Assembly: GCA_963763135.1 (NCBI GenBank)
Contig: CAVXNJ010000002.1
Span: 372,001-436,000 of the forward strand
DNA: 64,000 bases
Reading direction: 5' to 3'
From: JANMZO01 sp963763135
Lineage (GTDB): Bacteria > Actinomycetota > Acidimicrobiia > Acidimicrobiales > JANYDT01
Shown: positions 23,715-32,401 of the stretch, piece after piece
How the letters are laid out: each line of letters starts with the position of its first letter
How positions within the stretch are numbered: position 1 is the stretch's first letter
Program-made: the position numbers and the translations under genes
Notes under the pieces: generated by a model
Told to the model about the DNA's origin: nothing
Seen by the model: only the letters and a program-made list of their open reading frames with translations
Database searches by the model: none

Positions 23715-24491
23715 CTACGGCATGAGCCACGGGGTTTCGGGGAGGACGTGGCCCGTTTCGATGAACGACTTGAGGTTCGATAGCACGGCGGCCCAGCCGT
23801 GCGCCGCGAGATCACGATTGGCAATATCGGGGAGGTTCTCGTGCGTGACGGTTAGCCGCACGATTGCGCCGTGCTGCTCGATGGCGAAGGTGACCTTTGA
23901 CGGGTCTACCGGCGACGCCGCGGCCGGGTCCTCCCACGTCGTGACGAGCCGCGTCGGTCGCACGCTTTCGACAACGGTGCCAAAGGTATCGGCGACACCG
24001 GAACCATCGGTGCGCTGATGTTCCCACCGTGACCCGGCCTTCCAATCCGACACGTTGCTATGGCCCCAGTACGTGGCGGTCATGTCAGCGTCGGTGAGGG
24101 CCTCCCAGACCTTCTCGGCCGAACTCTCGATATAGGTGACGTAGACGAACGTCGGTCGATCTTCATATGTAGACATAGTTTTCTCGGCATTCTGTTTGAT
24201 GGCGCGGAGTGTGTCGAGGCGGGGATCTTCGAACTTGTGGATCCACCGTGCCTGAAGCTCGTGGATCGGCACGGGATTCAGGTAGTGGAGCTTCTCCCGC
24301 CCTCGGCGGACGGTGCTGATCAGGTTGGCCTGCTCCAACAGTTCGAGGTGCTGCGACGCCGACTGGCGAGCCATGGCGAAGCGCTCGCACAACTCACCCA
24401 GGGTCTGCCCGTTGTGTTTGTGAAGTGCGTCAAGCATCGACCGGCGGGTGCCGTCGGCCAGCGCCTTGAACACCCGGTCTGCGTTATCCAC
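23715..24491 (-). CDS. ArsR-type repressor fused to an SRPBCC (AHSA1-like) domain
   Basis: 258 residues. Residues about 1-85 form an ArsR winged helix (VFKALADGTRRSMLDALHKH, the helix-turn-helix ARQSASQHLELLEQANLIST, and the beta wing RRGREKLHYLNP). Residues about 108-250 form an SRPBCC/AHSA1 domain (VYVTYIESSAEKVWEALTDA, YWGHSNVSDWKAGSRWEH). Such fusions are found in Actinobacteria and may sense a hydrophobic ligand. The window also holds the unfused form of the same pair at 61317-62836. A long hairpin lies just upstream. Confidence 0.9.
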   Translation of the reverse strand: MDNADRVFKALADGTRRSMLDALHKHNGQTLGELCERFAMARQSASQHLELLEQANLISTVRRGREKLHYLNPVPIHELQARWIHKFEDPRLDTLRAIKQNAEKTMSTYEDRPTFVYVTYIESSAEKVWEALTDADMTATYWGHSNVSDWKAGSRWEHQRTDGSGVADTFGTVVESVRPTRLVTTWEDPAAASPVDPSKVTFAIEQHGAIVRLTVTHENLPDIANRDLAAHGWAAVLSNLKSFIETGHVLPETPWLMP

Positions 24492-24540
24492 GCGGCTACT
24501 TTATGCAGGTAATTGCCTGCCTGTCAATGTCCTCAGACGC

Positions 24541-24591
24541 GTTTATGTCCACGTTTTGGCACGTATTCCGTGCAAAACGTGGACATAAAAC
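24541..24591 (-). terminator. Long hairpin after the monooxygenase gene
   Basis: GTTTATGTCCACGTTTTGGCACG pairs with the arm at 24569-24591 (about 21 bp with one bulged base and a 5-nt loop). The arm sequence ATGTCCACGTTTT is AT-richer than its surroundings. It is 24 bp past the monooxygenase stop and 50 bp before the ArsR-SRPBCC start, so it could end the first transcript or act as an operator for the second. Confidence 0.6.
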
Positions 24592-24614
24592 CGGAAGCGA
24601 GTGCAGCCCGGCGG

Positions 24615-26591
24615 CTACTTCAGGACGTAGTCGTCGGGGTTGGGGGAGCGGGTGCGCTTCCAGTACTCGATCATGTTGAAGGGCCAGTTCTGGGCGACGC
24701 GTCCGTGCTCATTTTTGTACCAGGAGTTCACTTTTGACGCACCCCATGCGCGCTTACGGTTTCCTTCGTCGATCATCACGTTGTAGGCGTCGTGGATGTC
24801 GGCCTTGCAGTTCATCGACTTCACGTGATTTTCGAGCAACATGCGGACGCTCTCGACGATGTAGTTCGCCTCGCACTCCGAGTAGTAGATGATGCTGCCG
24901 TTGATCACGATGTTGGTGTTGGGGCCGTACATCATGAAGAAGTTCGGGAAGTCGGGCACGACGATGCCGAGGTAGGCCCGGGCATCGCCCTTCCAACGTT
25001 CGTGCAGGTCCGCGCCTCCCTCGCCGACCACCTTCATCGGCGTGAGGAACTTCGACGCCTGGAATCCGGTTCCGTAGATGATCACGTCGGCTTCGTGCAC
25101 GACGCCGTCGACGGTCTTCACCCCGGTCGGGACGATCGCTTCGATGGCGGTGGTGTCGAGGGTGACGTTGGGACGCTGGAGCGCCATGGCATAGGACCCG
25201 TTGTCGAGCACCACGCGCTTGGCGACCGGTGGATACTGCGGCAGTACCTTGGCGCGGAGTTCCTCGTCGGGAAACATCATGTCGTAGGCGGCGCTGAGGG
25301 TCTCCCGGAGGAAGTCGTTCATCGCGCCTACCGAGCGCTCCGACTGCGGCCAGTCGGCATCGACCTCGGTGAGCGGAAGCAGGCCTTCCTGGGTTCGCAC
25401 CACGATCCACAGGCGGTCCCAGCGCGCGTACTGCGGAACGTGGGTGAGCAGCCAACGCATGCTCTGCGGCAGGTCATCCTGATACTGGGGAACGGGAAGC
25501 AGCCACGGTGGCGTTCGCTGGAACACGGTGACCGACGCGGCCTGCTCTGCAACCTTGGGAATGAATTGCACGGCGCTGGCGCCGGTCCCGATCACCAACA
25601 CCCGTTTGGCGGTGAGATCCACGGAGGTGTCCCACCGCGCCGAGTGGAACGCCGGTCCGGCGAAAGATCCGATGCCGGGAATGTCGGGCATGAGCGGTTG
25701 ATTGAGCTGGCCGGTCGCGCTGATGAGCGCGTTCACGAACGTGGTCGACTCAGGCCCGGCAGTCGCGGCACCGTCTGTGGTGCCGGCCGAAGTCGTACGT
25801 GTACGTACGTTCCATCCACCACGATCGGCATCCCAGGTCGAGTCGAGGACTTCCTGGTTGAAGCGAACGAGATCGCGTAGGCCGAAGTGATCGACGCATG
25901 AGCGGAAGTAGTCGAGCAGCACGGAGCGTTGCGAGAAGAACTGCGGCCAGTGGCCGGTCTGGGCGAACGAATAGCTGTAGAAGTGATTGGCGACATCAAC
26001 CCGACAACCCGGGTAGGTGTTGTCGAACCACGTTCCTCCGACGTCGGGGTTCTTCTCGAAGATCACGACATCCACGCCGGCCTGGCGAAGACGGTGCGCG
26101 GCCACGATGCCCGACATTCCTGCGCCGATGATTCCCACCACGAACGGCGTGTCGGAAGCGATCGCCGACTTGGACCAGTTCGGGGCCCGATGGTCGGCTC
26201 CGTCGAGGGCCAGCTCTTCCTCGAACAGCGGGACCAACTCATCGTCGGCCCTGCCGCTGTTGAGGAAGTCCATAAGCGCGCGTAGTTGCTCGGTTGACGG
26301 TGCGGGGGCCGGTACGGAGCCGCCGTCGCGGTATGCCATCAGCGCCGCGGCCGCAACTTCTCGGGCTTCGACCAGCTGGTCGGCCGAGTAGCCGTTGTCC
26401 GGCTCGAGAAACTTGGTCAGGTCGGGCCGGAGATTCGGTCGCAGGACCGAGAAGTCGCCGGTCAGGTGGGCGACTGCGGCCAACAGCGGTGGAACGGCGG
26501 CATCGGCCACACCGGCTCGAATTACGGCATCGTCGTCGGTTATGGGTTCAATGGAGAAGTCAAGGCGCACTTCGGCAGTGTGCCACATCAT
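24615..26591 (-). CDS. Baeyer-Villiger-type flavin monooxygenase
   Basis: 658 residues. An N-terminal extension of about 140 residues precedes the FAD Rossmann motif GIIGAGMSGI, then the EKNPDVGGTWFDNTYPGCR segment, the Baeyer-Villiger fingerprint FAGPAFHSARWD, and the NADPH Rossmann motif VIGTGASAVQ; ATG near the C-terminal GTGFQ is also present. Enzymes of this class use NADPH, FAD and O2 to turn ketones to esters or lactones. The N-terminal extension is seen in a subgroup of actinobacterial enzymes (cyclododecanone/steroid-type). The first of two adjacent ATG codons is used; no strong ribosome site. Substrate unknown. Confidence 0.92.
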   Translation of the reverse strand: MMWHTAEVRLDFSIEPITDDDAVIRAGVADAAVPPLLAAVAHLTGDFSVLRPNLRPDLTKFLEPDNGYSADQLVEAREVAAAALMAYRDGGSVPAPAPSTEQLRALMDFLNSGRADDELVPLFEEELALDGADHRAPNWSKSAIASDTPFVVGIIGAGMSGIVAAHRLRQAGVDVVIFEKNPDVGGTWFDNTYPGCRVDVANHFYSYSFAQTGHWPQFFSQRSVLLDYFRSCVDHFGLRDLVRFNQEVLDSTWDADRGGWNVRTRTTSAGTTDGAATAGPESTTFVNALISATGQLNQPLMPDIPGIGSFAGPAFHSARWDTSVDLTAKRVLVIGTGASAVQFIPKVAEQAASVTVFQRTPPWLLPVPQYQDDLPQSMRWLLTHVPQYARWDRLWIVVRTQEGLLPLTEVDADWPQSERSVGAMNDFLRETLSAAYDMMFPDEELRAKVLPQYPPVAKRVVLDNGSYAMALQRPNVTLDTTAIEAIVPTGVKTVDGVVHEADVIIYGTGFQASKFLTPMKVVGEGGADLHERWKGDARAYLGIVVPDFPNFFMMYGPNTNIVINGSIIYYSECEANYIVESVRMLLENHVKSMNCKADIHDAYNVMIDEGNRKRAWGASKVNSWYKNEHGRVAQNWPFNMIEYWKRTRSPNPDDYVLK

Positions 26592-26592
26592 T

Positions 26593-26793
26593 TATGGGTG
26601 CGGGCCCCATCTCCGCTTCGCTTCGAGTCCCTCACCTGGCGGCTTTCACCCGGTCTCGGGAGCTACGCTCCTCACTCGCTGGCGCTCACTCGCACTCTCC
26701 GCCCTCGCCGGAGCCGCGCTTGATGGGTGCGGGCCCCATCTCCGCTTCGCTTCGAGTCCCTCACCTGGCGGCTTTCACCCGGTCTCGGGAGCT
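26593..26793. repeat. Dispersed repeat, copies B1 and B2
   Basis: ATGGGTGCGGGCCCCATCTC ... CGGTCTCGGGAGCT (about 72 bp) occurs at 26593-26664 and again, identical, at 26722-26793; B1 is full length and ends CTCGCCGGAGCCGCGCTT. Same block order as the units at 4567 and 32402. They lie between the divergent monooxygenase and nucleoside hydrolase, so the promoters of both genes are inside or next to the repeat. Confidence 0.85.
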
Positions 26794-26818
26794 CAGGTCT
26801 GGCGGGTTAACGTCGGTC

Positions 26819-27757
26819 ATGGCCAAACGCAGCTTTGTGATCGATACCGATACCGCTTCCGACGACGCAGTTGCTCTTCTGCTCGCGCTCACCGATCCCG
26901 ACGTGAATGTGCGGGCGATCACGATCGTGGCGGGTAACGTGCCCCTGCCCCTCGCTGTGCGTAACGCGTTGGCCACGCTCGCCCTCGTCCCCGGAGCTGA
27001 GTCAGTGCCAACCTACGCCGGGCTCGAAGATCCCATTGTTCGTCGACTCGAAACTGCCCAGAACGTGCACGGCGCCGATGGCATGGGCGGGGCTCCACTT
27101 CCAGCGGCCAAGTCGGTGGCCGCCGTCGGTCATGCGGTTGACGCACTCCGCCGGATCGCGGCTGAGGAGCCCGGTCAGCACGAACTCATCACCCTCGGTC
27201 CGCTGTCCAACGTTGCCGCAGCGCTCCTGTTGGATCCGTTGCTGCTCACCCGGTTCGTCAACACCACGATGATGTTGGGTGCTCCCGACGGAGTTGGCAA
27301 TGTCTCGACTCTCGGCGAGTTCAACGCCTGGGCCGATCCCGAAGCCGCAGCGATCGTCATGGCGGCACCCGGTCGCAAGACGATGGTCGGGTGGAACATC
27401 TCGCGTCTGTACGCAGTGGTCGACCCGGCGCTTCGAGACGAGATTCGCGACTGCGGGCCGATCGGTCAGTTCATCATCGACATCAACGTCGATGTGGATC
27501 ACTACGCACGCATAGAAAGTGGTCTAGCCGGTTTCGATCTTCCCGACCCGATCGCGGTGGCGATCGCGATCGACCCGACGATTGCCACCAAGACCACCTA
27601 CGAATTCGTAGGTGTGTCATGCGACGGCGTGTCCCGCGGGCACACCTTCGTGGATCGTCGTCACACGGCCGGACCCCCCAACTGCACAATCGTCTGGGAA
27701 GCCGATGAACGAGCGTTTCAGCGAAGGGTTCTCGCTACCGCGTCGTTCGGCCGATAG
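26819..27757 (+). CDS. Inosine-uridine preferring nucleoside hydrolase family protein
   Basis: 312 residues from ATG 26819 (longer frames run through the repeat and are not real). The N-terminal DTDTASDDAVALL is the calcium/ribose-binding Asp cluster of the IUNH fold; later landmarks are NVHGADGMGG, ITLGPLSNVAAALL, MMLGAPDGVGN, FNAWADPEAA and the C-terminal DPIAVAIAIDP. It hydrolyses the N-glycosidic bond of ribonucleosides for salvage. No clear ribosome site in front (GGTTAACGTCGGTC). Its last 40 bp overlap the 3' end of the convergent gene. Confidence 0.9.
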   Translation: MAKRSFVIDTDTASDDAVALLLALTDPDVNVRAITIVAGNVPLPLAVRNALATLALVPGAESVPTYAGLEDPIVRRLETAQNVHGADGMGGAPLPAAKSVAAVGHAVDALRRIAAEEPGQHELITLGPLSNVAAALLLDPLLLTRFVNTTMMLGAPDGVGNVSTLGEFNAWADPEAAAIVMAAPGRKTMVGWNISRLYAVVDPALRDEIRDCGPIGQFIIDINVDVDHYARIESGLAGFDLPDPIAVAIAIDPTIATKTTYEFVGVSCDGVSRGHTFVDRRHTAGPPNCTIVWEADERAFQRRVLATASFGR

Positions 27758-28671
27758 GTCTGGCTCGAAAGCCGCACCGGGACAGGCCGAATCTGATCGA
27801 TGAACTCCATGTCGAGCGGGGTGACGATCCGCTCGCGGGCGTAGACCGCTGACTCGAAGATCTTGACGTTCGCGGCACTGGCCGCAAGCGCCAACGATGC
27901 CAGTGCTTCGCGGCCCATGGGGGAACCAAGGCCCGCGTGGAGTCGATTGACGCTGAGGATCTCATCGACGAGGTCCCGTCGAACCGCAAACGAACCGATT
28001 CCGAAGTCTCGGATGGGGGTGCCCTTCGAGGCCGAGTAGCGCGAGGCAATCGCGGCTTCGCGTCGCCCGTAGCTGAGATCGGCGTCGTGGGTGGAATCGC
28101 CAACGATGAGATAGTCCTTCATGAAGCCGGCGCCGAGGAGATCGCCTTCGAGGAGTGCGGCGACGTCGGCCGGGTCATCGCACCGATACGAGTCGAGCGC
28201 AACGATGAGGTCACCTGATGCGCTCGTGAGGATGCTGTCGATTCCGGTGTTCGCTTCGAGAAGGTACGCCGGCGAGAACTGCACCAACACGCCGCGGTCG
28301 TTGAGCAGCGTCCACGTGGCAACGTCAATTTCGGAATGCCGGTCCTCGACGATGATCACCTGGCATACGTAGTAGCGCGCCTCGGGGAGCAGATACGGAA
28401 CGCGGTGAAGATCAGCGGACGATGTCAGGACAATCGTCACCGATGTCCTGGCCCCTGTGTCTGGTTCGCTACTCGTTGCCCGTTGCGGGTCATTTGAACC
28501 GCTTCGTGATGTGGCATCGACGCCGCGCCACACTCCCGAGTTTTGCAACACCGAAATTTCGGGCGTGGCTGCGAACTCCTCTGCCGGATCTCTCCGGTCG
28601 GACTGACTGCGAGGGGAGCTGAGCGACCGGAGTCGAGAGAACAGTTCAAGTTTGGAAACGTTGGCTCGCAT
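27718..28671 (-). CDS. GT2-like (GT-A fold) glycosyltransferase-related protein
   Basis: 317 residues; ATG 28671 has AAGGA six bases upstream, and a longer frame to 28776 is possible. After ~75 disordered residues comes a GT-A-like core: TSVTIVLTSSA, VIIVEDRHSEID, LEANTGIDSILTSASGDLIVALDSYRCDDPAD in two blocks, then KGTPIRDFGIGSFAVRRDLVDEI. The usual DxD is replaced by DSYRCDD, so activity is uncertain. There are no membrane helices. It may act on a cell-envelope sugar or be a non-catalytic relative. It stands alone, and converges with and overlaps the nucleoside hydrolase by 40 bp. Confidence 0.6.
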   Translation of the reverse strand: MRANVSKLELFSRLRSLSSPRSQSDRRDPAEEFAATPEISVLQNSGVWRGVDATSRSGSNDPQRATSSEPDTGARTSVTIVLTSSADLHRVPYLLPEARYYVCQVIIVEDRHSEIDVATWTLLNDRGVLVQFSPAYLLEANTGIDSILTSASGDLIVALDSYRCDDPADVAALLEGDLLGAGFMKDYLIVGDSTHDADLSYGRREAAIASRYSASKGTPIRDFGIGSFAVRRDLVDEILSVNRLHAGLGSPMGREALASLALAASAANVKIFESAVYARERIVTPLDMEFIDQIRPVPVRLSSQTYRPNDAVARTLR

Positions 28672-28802
28672 CGGTCGTCCTTCGATTTGGGTGAGGACAA
28701 TTTCGGCGGCGCATGCTCGCGCTTCAGTGATGCTCAGGGAACGAAGTGACGAATTCCACGATGTCGTGAAACTCAACCACTCTCCGGGTTCGCTGACCCC
28801 AG

Positions 28803-28826
28803 GAACTTGAGTACTACCTCAAGTTC
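28803..28826. promoter_or_regulatory. 9-bp inverted repeat, candidate operator or second hairpin
   Basis: GAACTTGAG-TACTAC-CTCAAGTTC is perfect. It lies between the GT2-like gene start and the terminator of the wHTH gene. It could be an operator for the GT2-like gene or part of a double terminator. Confidence 0.45.
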
Positions 28827-28827
28827 A

Positions 28828-28870
28828 AACGCAGCGTGGTCCGACGAGTGCCGTCGGACCACGCTGCGTT
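28828..28870 (-). terminator. 18-bp perfect stem, terminator of the wHTH regulator gene
   Basis: AACGCAGCGTGGTCCGAC (28828-28845) pairs fully with GTCGGACCACGCTGCGTT (28853-28870) with a 7-nt loop. It is 40 bp beyond the stop at 28910 of the minus-strand gene. Confidence 0.85.
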
Positions 28871-28909
28871 GTTCAGAGTTTGAGGATCAAACGGTTGTGT
28901 CGGGTCGAA

Positions 28910-29689
28910 TCAGCCCGCGGCGCGGGCTTGAAGGGGGAAAGCCCCGTTGTCGGCGACCTGCTCTCGCACGTACTGCGGTTCAAAGTAGAACCCGATGCCA
29001 CGAACGGTCACCAACGCGTCGGGATGGCCGGCCCGGAGGAACTTTGAACGGAGGTGGGCCAGATGCGTGTCGAGCACGTTGGGGGCACCGAACCACTTGT
29101 CGCCCCAGACCCGGTCCATGAGTTCTTGGCGTGTCGCTACTTCTCCGGGCGTTTCCGCCAGCATGCGAAGGATCTCGAATTCGGTCTTCGTCAGCGTGAG
29201 TTGGGTCGAGCCAACGACCACCTTGCGCCGGGCCAGGTCGATGTCGAGCGTGCCAACCACGATGTGGCGGGCCTTGCCCGAGATGCGCCGCGACGCAAGC
29301 TGCTGATACAACTCCGAATATCCCGAAGTGACCTCATGAATTGATGCAACACCAATTGCTCTGGCCGCAACTTCCTGCTGTTCCGACACGCCGTGGGCCA
29401 CGATGTGGATCGGGGCTTTCGTGTGAAGACTGACTACTCGACAGAGCTTCAGTGCGTTGATAATCCCGGCATCCGCCTGAATCACCACGTTGCTGGGGCT
29501 CTGTGTCTCCAGTTGTTCAAGCAACTCGACCAAATCGTCGAAGGTTTGGATCGCTCCGAATTCTGTCGAGTTGTCTGACCACCGGAACGGCTGTCGGACG
29601 CTTCTTGGGAACCCAAAGACGGGGCCGTCTCTCAATATCTGCTGCACTTGTTTGTTCTCCTCGTCAAAACAATGTTTTCGCCTAGTCAT
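28910..29689 (-). CDS. OmpR/PhoB-type winged-helix regulator with degenerate receiver
   Basis: 259 residues from ATG 29689; a GTG at 29710 is the other option, and neither has a clear ribosome site. Residues about 50-125 resemble a receiver-like fold (NVVIQADAGIINALKLCRVV, APIHIVAHGVSEQQEVAARA) but lack the phosphorylatable Asp pattern. Residues about 140-240 are a clear trans_reg_C winged helix (LTLTKTEFEILRMLAETPGE, NVLDTHLAHLRSKFLRAG, VRGIGFYFEP). No histidine kinase is nearby. It is likely an orphan or atypical response regulator. The upstream 1 kb is gene-poor and AT-richer, so long-range control elements are possible there. Confidence 0.85.
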   Translation of the reverse strand: MTRRKHCFDEENKQVQQILRDGPVFGFPRSVRQPFRWSDNSTEFGAIQTFDDLVELLEQLETQSPSNVVIQADAGIINALKLCRVVSLHTKAPIHIVAHGVSEQQEVAARAIGVASIHEVTSGYSELYQQLASRRISGKARHIVVGTLDIDLARRKVVVGSTQLTLTKTEFEILRMLAETPGEVATRQELMDRVWGDKWFGAPNVLDTHLAHLRSKFLRAGHPDALVTVRGIGFYFEPQYVREQVADNGAFPLQARAAG

Positions 29690-29710
29690 GATTTCTACAC
29701 GAAATTCCAC

Positions 29711-30718
29711 CTAATTACCGGTAAGTCCTGCTCGAAACTTATGACTTTCGCCGAATTCCTCACAATGCTGAGGAAATCTTTTGAATCTCTTGAACAAAGG
29801 AATGCCGTACGTCACTCCCGGTCCCGAGGCCGGCCGGAAGAGTTCAGTGCGTGGTTGCACCATCTGATACAGGCGACGGGCTCCCCTCATCAGGCCTTAC
29901 TGCCGATCGAAAGGGCGGTGCCCACCAACGTCGTGATCCTTCAGAGAAGGACGGAGCGGTGTGAGACAAGGGCGGAACGGATGTGGGGCCGGTCGCTGAG
30001 GCGGTTCATTCCGTTCGGAGCCCGGCACCTCTGCGATGTCCGCGGACCGACGGGTGCAAGAAACACCACCATCTGGAAACACGTCTCGACGAATTTCGTG
30101 TTGGCATCCACTTGTCGGTTTCCGGCGCATGCAACCGGACGAACACTCAAGTTGACGCGGACGAACGGATAGCGCAGATACCCAAATTCAATACCCGTGA
30201 ACTGCCGAGACGGGTGGCAATCAACTGAGCGTGAGGAGAAATACTGCAGTGACTGCATTTATCGCTTTTGTGAAGTATCAACCATCGACGTTGCAACCTC
30301 CGTCGGTTGGTTCATAAGGCTTTTGTGGCGACAAACGTACCGTTATTAAAGGATAAATCTATGTACAGATCGGAAATTACTGGATGAATTTGTGGCGACG
30401 GTATTTTCCGGCCCGTGTCAACGCGTGTCGCTCGGGTAATGGGATCTGGCCCTTCGAGAACATGCCTGCCAGTTTCCTACCCGCAAATACACTGGATGAA
30501 ACCGGTCGACCTTAGATCTCTATTGTGGGGATCCGCCGGGGGGAAATCTGTTTCACGTGATGTCTGGAATCGTAAGCGTGCATCCGGTGTCCAAATTATC
30601 GTTGTGTCAAATATGTGTATTGGCAGCGACGATCGGCCGACGCGGGGCGATTCCGTTCGTTTGGTGATGGCCGATTCGCGCTAGCCCTTCCCTCATGTGC
30701 TGGGTCAAGATGTGGTTC
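29711..30718. other. One-kilobase gene-poor stretch
   Basis: No frame here has a ribosome site, good codon bias and a family match together. The base composition drops near 29690-29800 and 30240-30420. A TTACCGGTAA palindrome (29715-29724) and two TTTGTGGCGAC copies (30322 and 30389) are visible. A 22-codon frame from GTG near 30250 follows GAGGAG but is too short to judge. It may hold the promoter of the wHTH regulator, a small RNA, or gene remnants. Confidence 0.5.
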
Positions 30719-31270
30719 ATGGACCTCGAAACGACCAAGATGACCTCACCGGTCGGCGAGTTGCACCTGGTCAGCTCTAACGATGGCATCGTCGCCATTT
30801 TGTGGGGCGACGAGTTCGAGCGGGAATGCCGGGTCCGATTCGTCGGTCAGGTCAATGTTGTCGACGCAGCCACAGGCGTGGGAGCCCTCGCCGTCGAACA
30901 ACTCCATGAGTACTTCTCGGCGCAGCGCCAGAAGTTCGATCTTCCGTTGGATCTGCGAGGCACGCCGTTTCAAGTACGGGCATGGCGGGCGCTCGCGAGC
31001 ATCCCGTACGGTCAGATGGCCACCTACAAAGAGCAGGCTCAGCGGATCGGCTCTCCGACCGCTGTTCGTGCGGTGGGCGCCGCAAACGGTCGCAACCCGC
31101 TTTCGATAGTTCTTCCCTGCCATCGCGTCATCGGATCGGATGGTTCCTTGACCGGCTTTGCGGGCGGTCTGGCTACGAAACGAGCCCTGCTCGAATTCGA
31201 ACTCCGGGTCTCGATGGGCGATCAGACGCCGATGGCCCCGGTCGACCAGGCGGCGACCGTCTATAGGTGA
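30719..31270 (+). CDS. ogt: Methylated-DNA-protein-cysteine methyltransferase
   Basis: 183 residues. The C-terminal DNA-binding half has GTPFQVRAWRALASIPYG, the helix with VGAANGRNPL, the active-site PCHRVIG whose Cys takes the alkyl group from O6-alkylguanine, and the GFAGGLATKRALLEFE end. This is a suicide DNA-repair protein. The start is uncertain: ATG 30719 is used; 30695 would add eight residues and 30740 would shorten it. It is monocistronic, ending inside a 16-bp tandem repeat. Confidence 0.92.
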   Translation: MDLETTKMTSPVGELHLVSSNDGIVAILWGDEFERECRVRFVGQVNVVDAATGVGALAVEQLHEYFSAQRQKFDLPLDLRGTPFQVRAWRALASIPYGQMATYKEQAQRIGSPTAVRAVGAANGRNPLSIVLPCHRVIGSDGSLTGFAGGLATKRALLEFELRVSMGDQTPMAPVDQAATVYR

Positions 31271-31306
31271 CGGTTGCTATCGGTGACGGTTGCTATCGGT
31301 GACGGC
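31266..31306. repeat. 16-bp tandem repeat at the ogt stop codon
   Basis: GGTGACGGTTGCTATC occurs at 31266 and 31282, and a partial third copy follows at 31298. The TGA stop of ogt is in the first copy. Confidence 0.85.
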
Positions 31307-31345
31307 TGATTGCCCGAACGATTGCCCGACGAGAACAGGCAGCCT

Positions 31346-32101
31346 TCAGGCGTCGAGAATTTCGACCCGAAGTCGCTTGTTGCCTTTGCCTTTCGACTCG
31401 GTCTTTTCGACCCTGATGCGTCCGACTTCACTCGTCGACCGGACATGGGTGCCGCCATCGGCCTGCTTGTCGAGCCCGACAATGTCGACGATTCGAATTT
31501 CCGTGACACTCGCAGGGATCATGTTGACCTTCGTCCGGATGAGTTCCGGATCGGCTTGCGCCGCGGCGTGCGGGAGAAACGCCACCGCAATCGGGCGGTC
31601 GGCGGCCAACTCCTGATTCACGAGCGCCTCGATCTCGGGACCGAATCCTTCAGGCAGCGGATCGAAGGCGAAATCCATCCGGGCCCGGAGCGGTTCCATG
31701 TTTCCACCGGTCACGGGAACGTTCCAGCGATTCCAAATGACGCCGCACAGCACATGAAGAGCCGTATGTGTACGCATCAACTGGTGGCGACGGTCCCAAT
31801 CGATGGTCCCCGTGATCGTTGTGCCGACCGACGGCACCATCCCTTCCACGGTGTGCCACACGGCGTCGTCGCCTTTGCGGACGTCAGTGACCCGGACCGA
31901 GCCGAAGGCCTCGCTCTGAAGGGTTCCGGTGTCGTGCGGCTGCCCGCCTCCGGTCGGGTAGAACAAGGTCTGATCCAGCGCTACGGCCTGTCCGTCGACA
32001 CCGATCACCGTGGCTTCGAACGATTGCGCGTACGCGTCTCGTAGGTACAGCAATTCGGTGTGGAGCGGTGAAGCCGGGTCGTGCGACGTCGTCTCGGGCA
32101 T
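31346..32101 (-). CDS. Alanyl-tRNA editing protein AlaX-type
   Basis: 251 residues. It has the second half of an AlaRS editing module: FYPTGGGQPHDTG near the N-terminus, the zinc site HxxxH in MRTHTALHVL, and a C-terminal GGTHVRSTSEVG. The usual Cys before GGTH is Ala here (KQADGGTHV). AlaX proteins hydrolyse mischarged Ser- or Gly-tRNA(Ala) in trans. The ATG at 32101 overlaps the last base of the upstream pterin dehydratase stop, so they form a two-gene operon. Confidence 0.9.
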   Translation of the reverse strand: MPETTSHDPASPLHTELLYLRDAYAQSFEATVIGVDGQAVALDQTLFYPTGGGQPHDTGTLQSEAFGSVRVTDVRKGDDAVWHTVEGMVPSVGTTITGTIDWDRRHQLMRTHTALHVLCGVIWNRWNVPVTGGNMEPLRARMDFAFDPLPEGFGPEIEALVNQELAADRPIAVAFLPHAAAQADPELIRTKVNMIPASVTEIRIVDIVGLDKQADGGTHVRSTSEVGRIRVEKTESKGKGNKRLRVEILDA

Positions 32102-32382
32102 CAGGCGTGGCCGATCACGACGTTGATGGCCTCAGCCAGATCCATGTCTTTCACCGTCACCCGATTGCCCGAAGAATGGGTTGTGAGTTTGATGTCGACT
32201 CGATTCCAGACGTTCGTCCACTCCGGATGGTGATCGTGCTGTTCACATAGCAGCGCGACCCGCGACATGAAGCCCCACGCTTCGTTGAAGTCGCGAAAAC
32301 GAACCGACCTCGTAAGCGCATCGTCTTCAAACGTCCAACCCGTCGGAACATCGAGCGCCCGATGCTCATGAATCTCTGCCAT
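32101..32382 (-). CDS. 4a-hydroxytetrahydrobiopterin dehydratase (PCD/DCoH family)
   Basis: 93 residues from ATG 32382. Family landmarks are WTFEDDALTRSVRFRDFNEAW and the catalytic His block EQHDHHPEWTNVWNRV, then DIKLTTHSSG and DLAEAINVV. It dehydrates 4a-hydroxypterins in folate/pterin recycling. Longer frames run into the repeat upstream and are not real. Coupled to AlaX. Confidence 0.92.
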   Translation of the reverse strand: MAEIHEHRALDVPTGWTFEDDALTRSVRFRDFNEAWGFMSRVALLCEQHDHHPEWTNVWNRVDIKLTTHSSGNRVTVKDMDLAEAINVVIGHA

Positions 32383-32401
32383 TCCTGCATCGTGCCACGT
32401 T

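Noticed and set aside
29648..30172. 174-codon plus-strand frame in the gene-poor stretch
   Set aside because: Codon use is poor, it overlaps the start of the wHTH regulator and no domain is visible.
30233..30320. 22-codon frame from GTG near 30250 after GAGGAG
   Set aside because: Too short, long spacing to the ribosome site, no supporting context.
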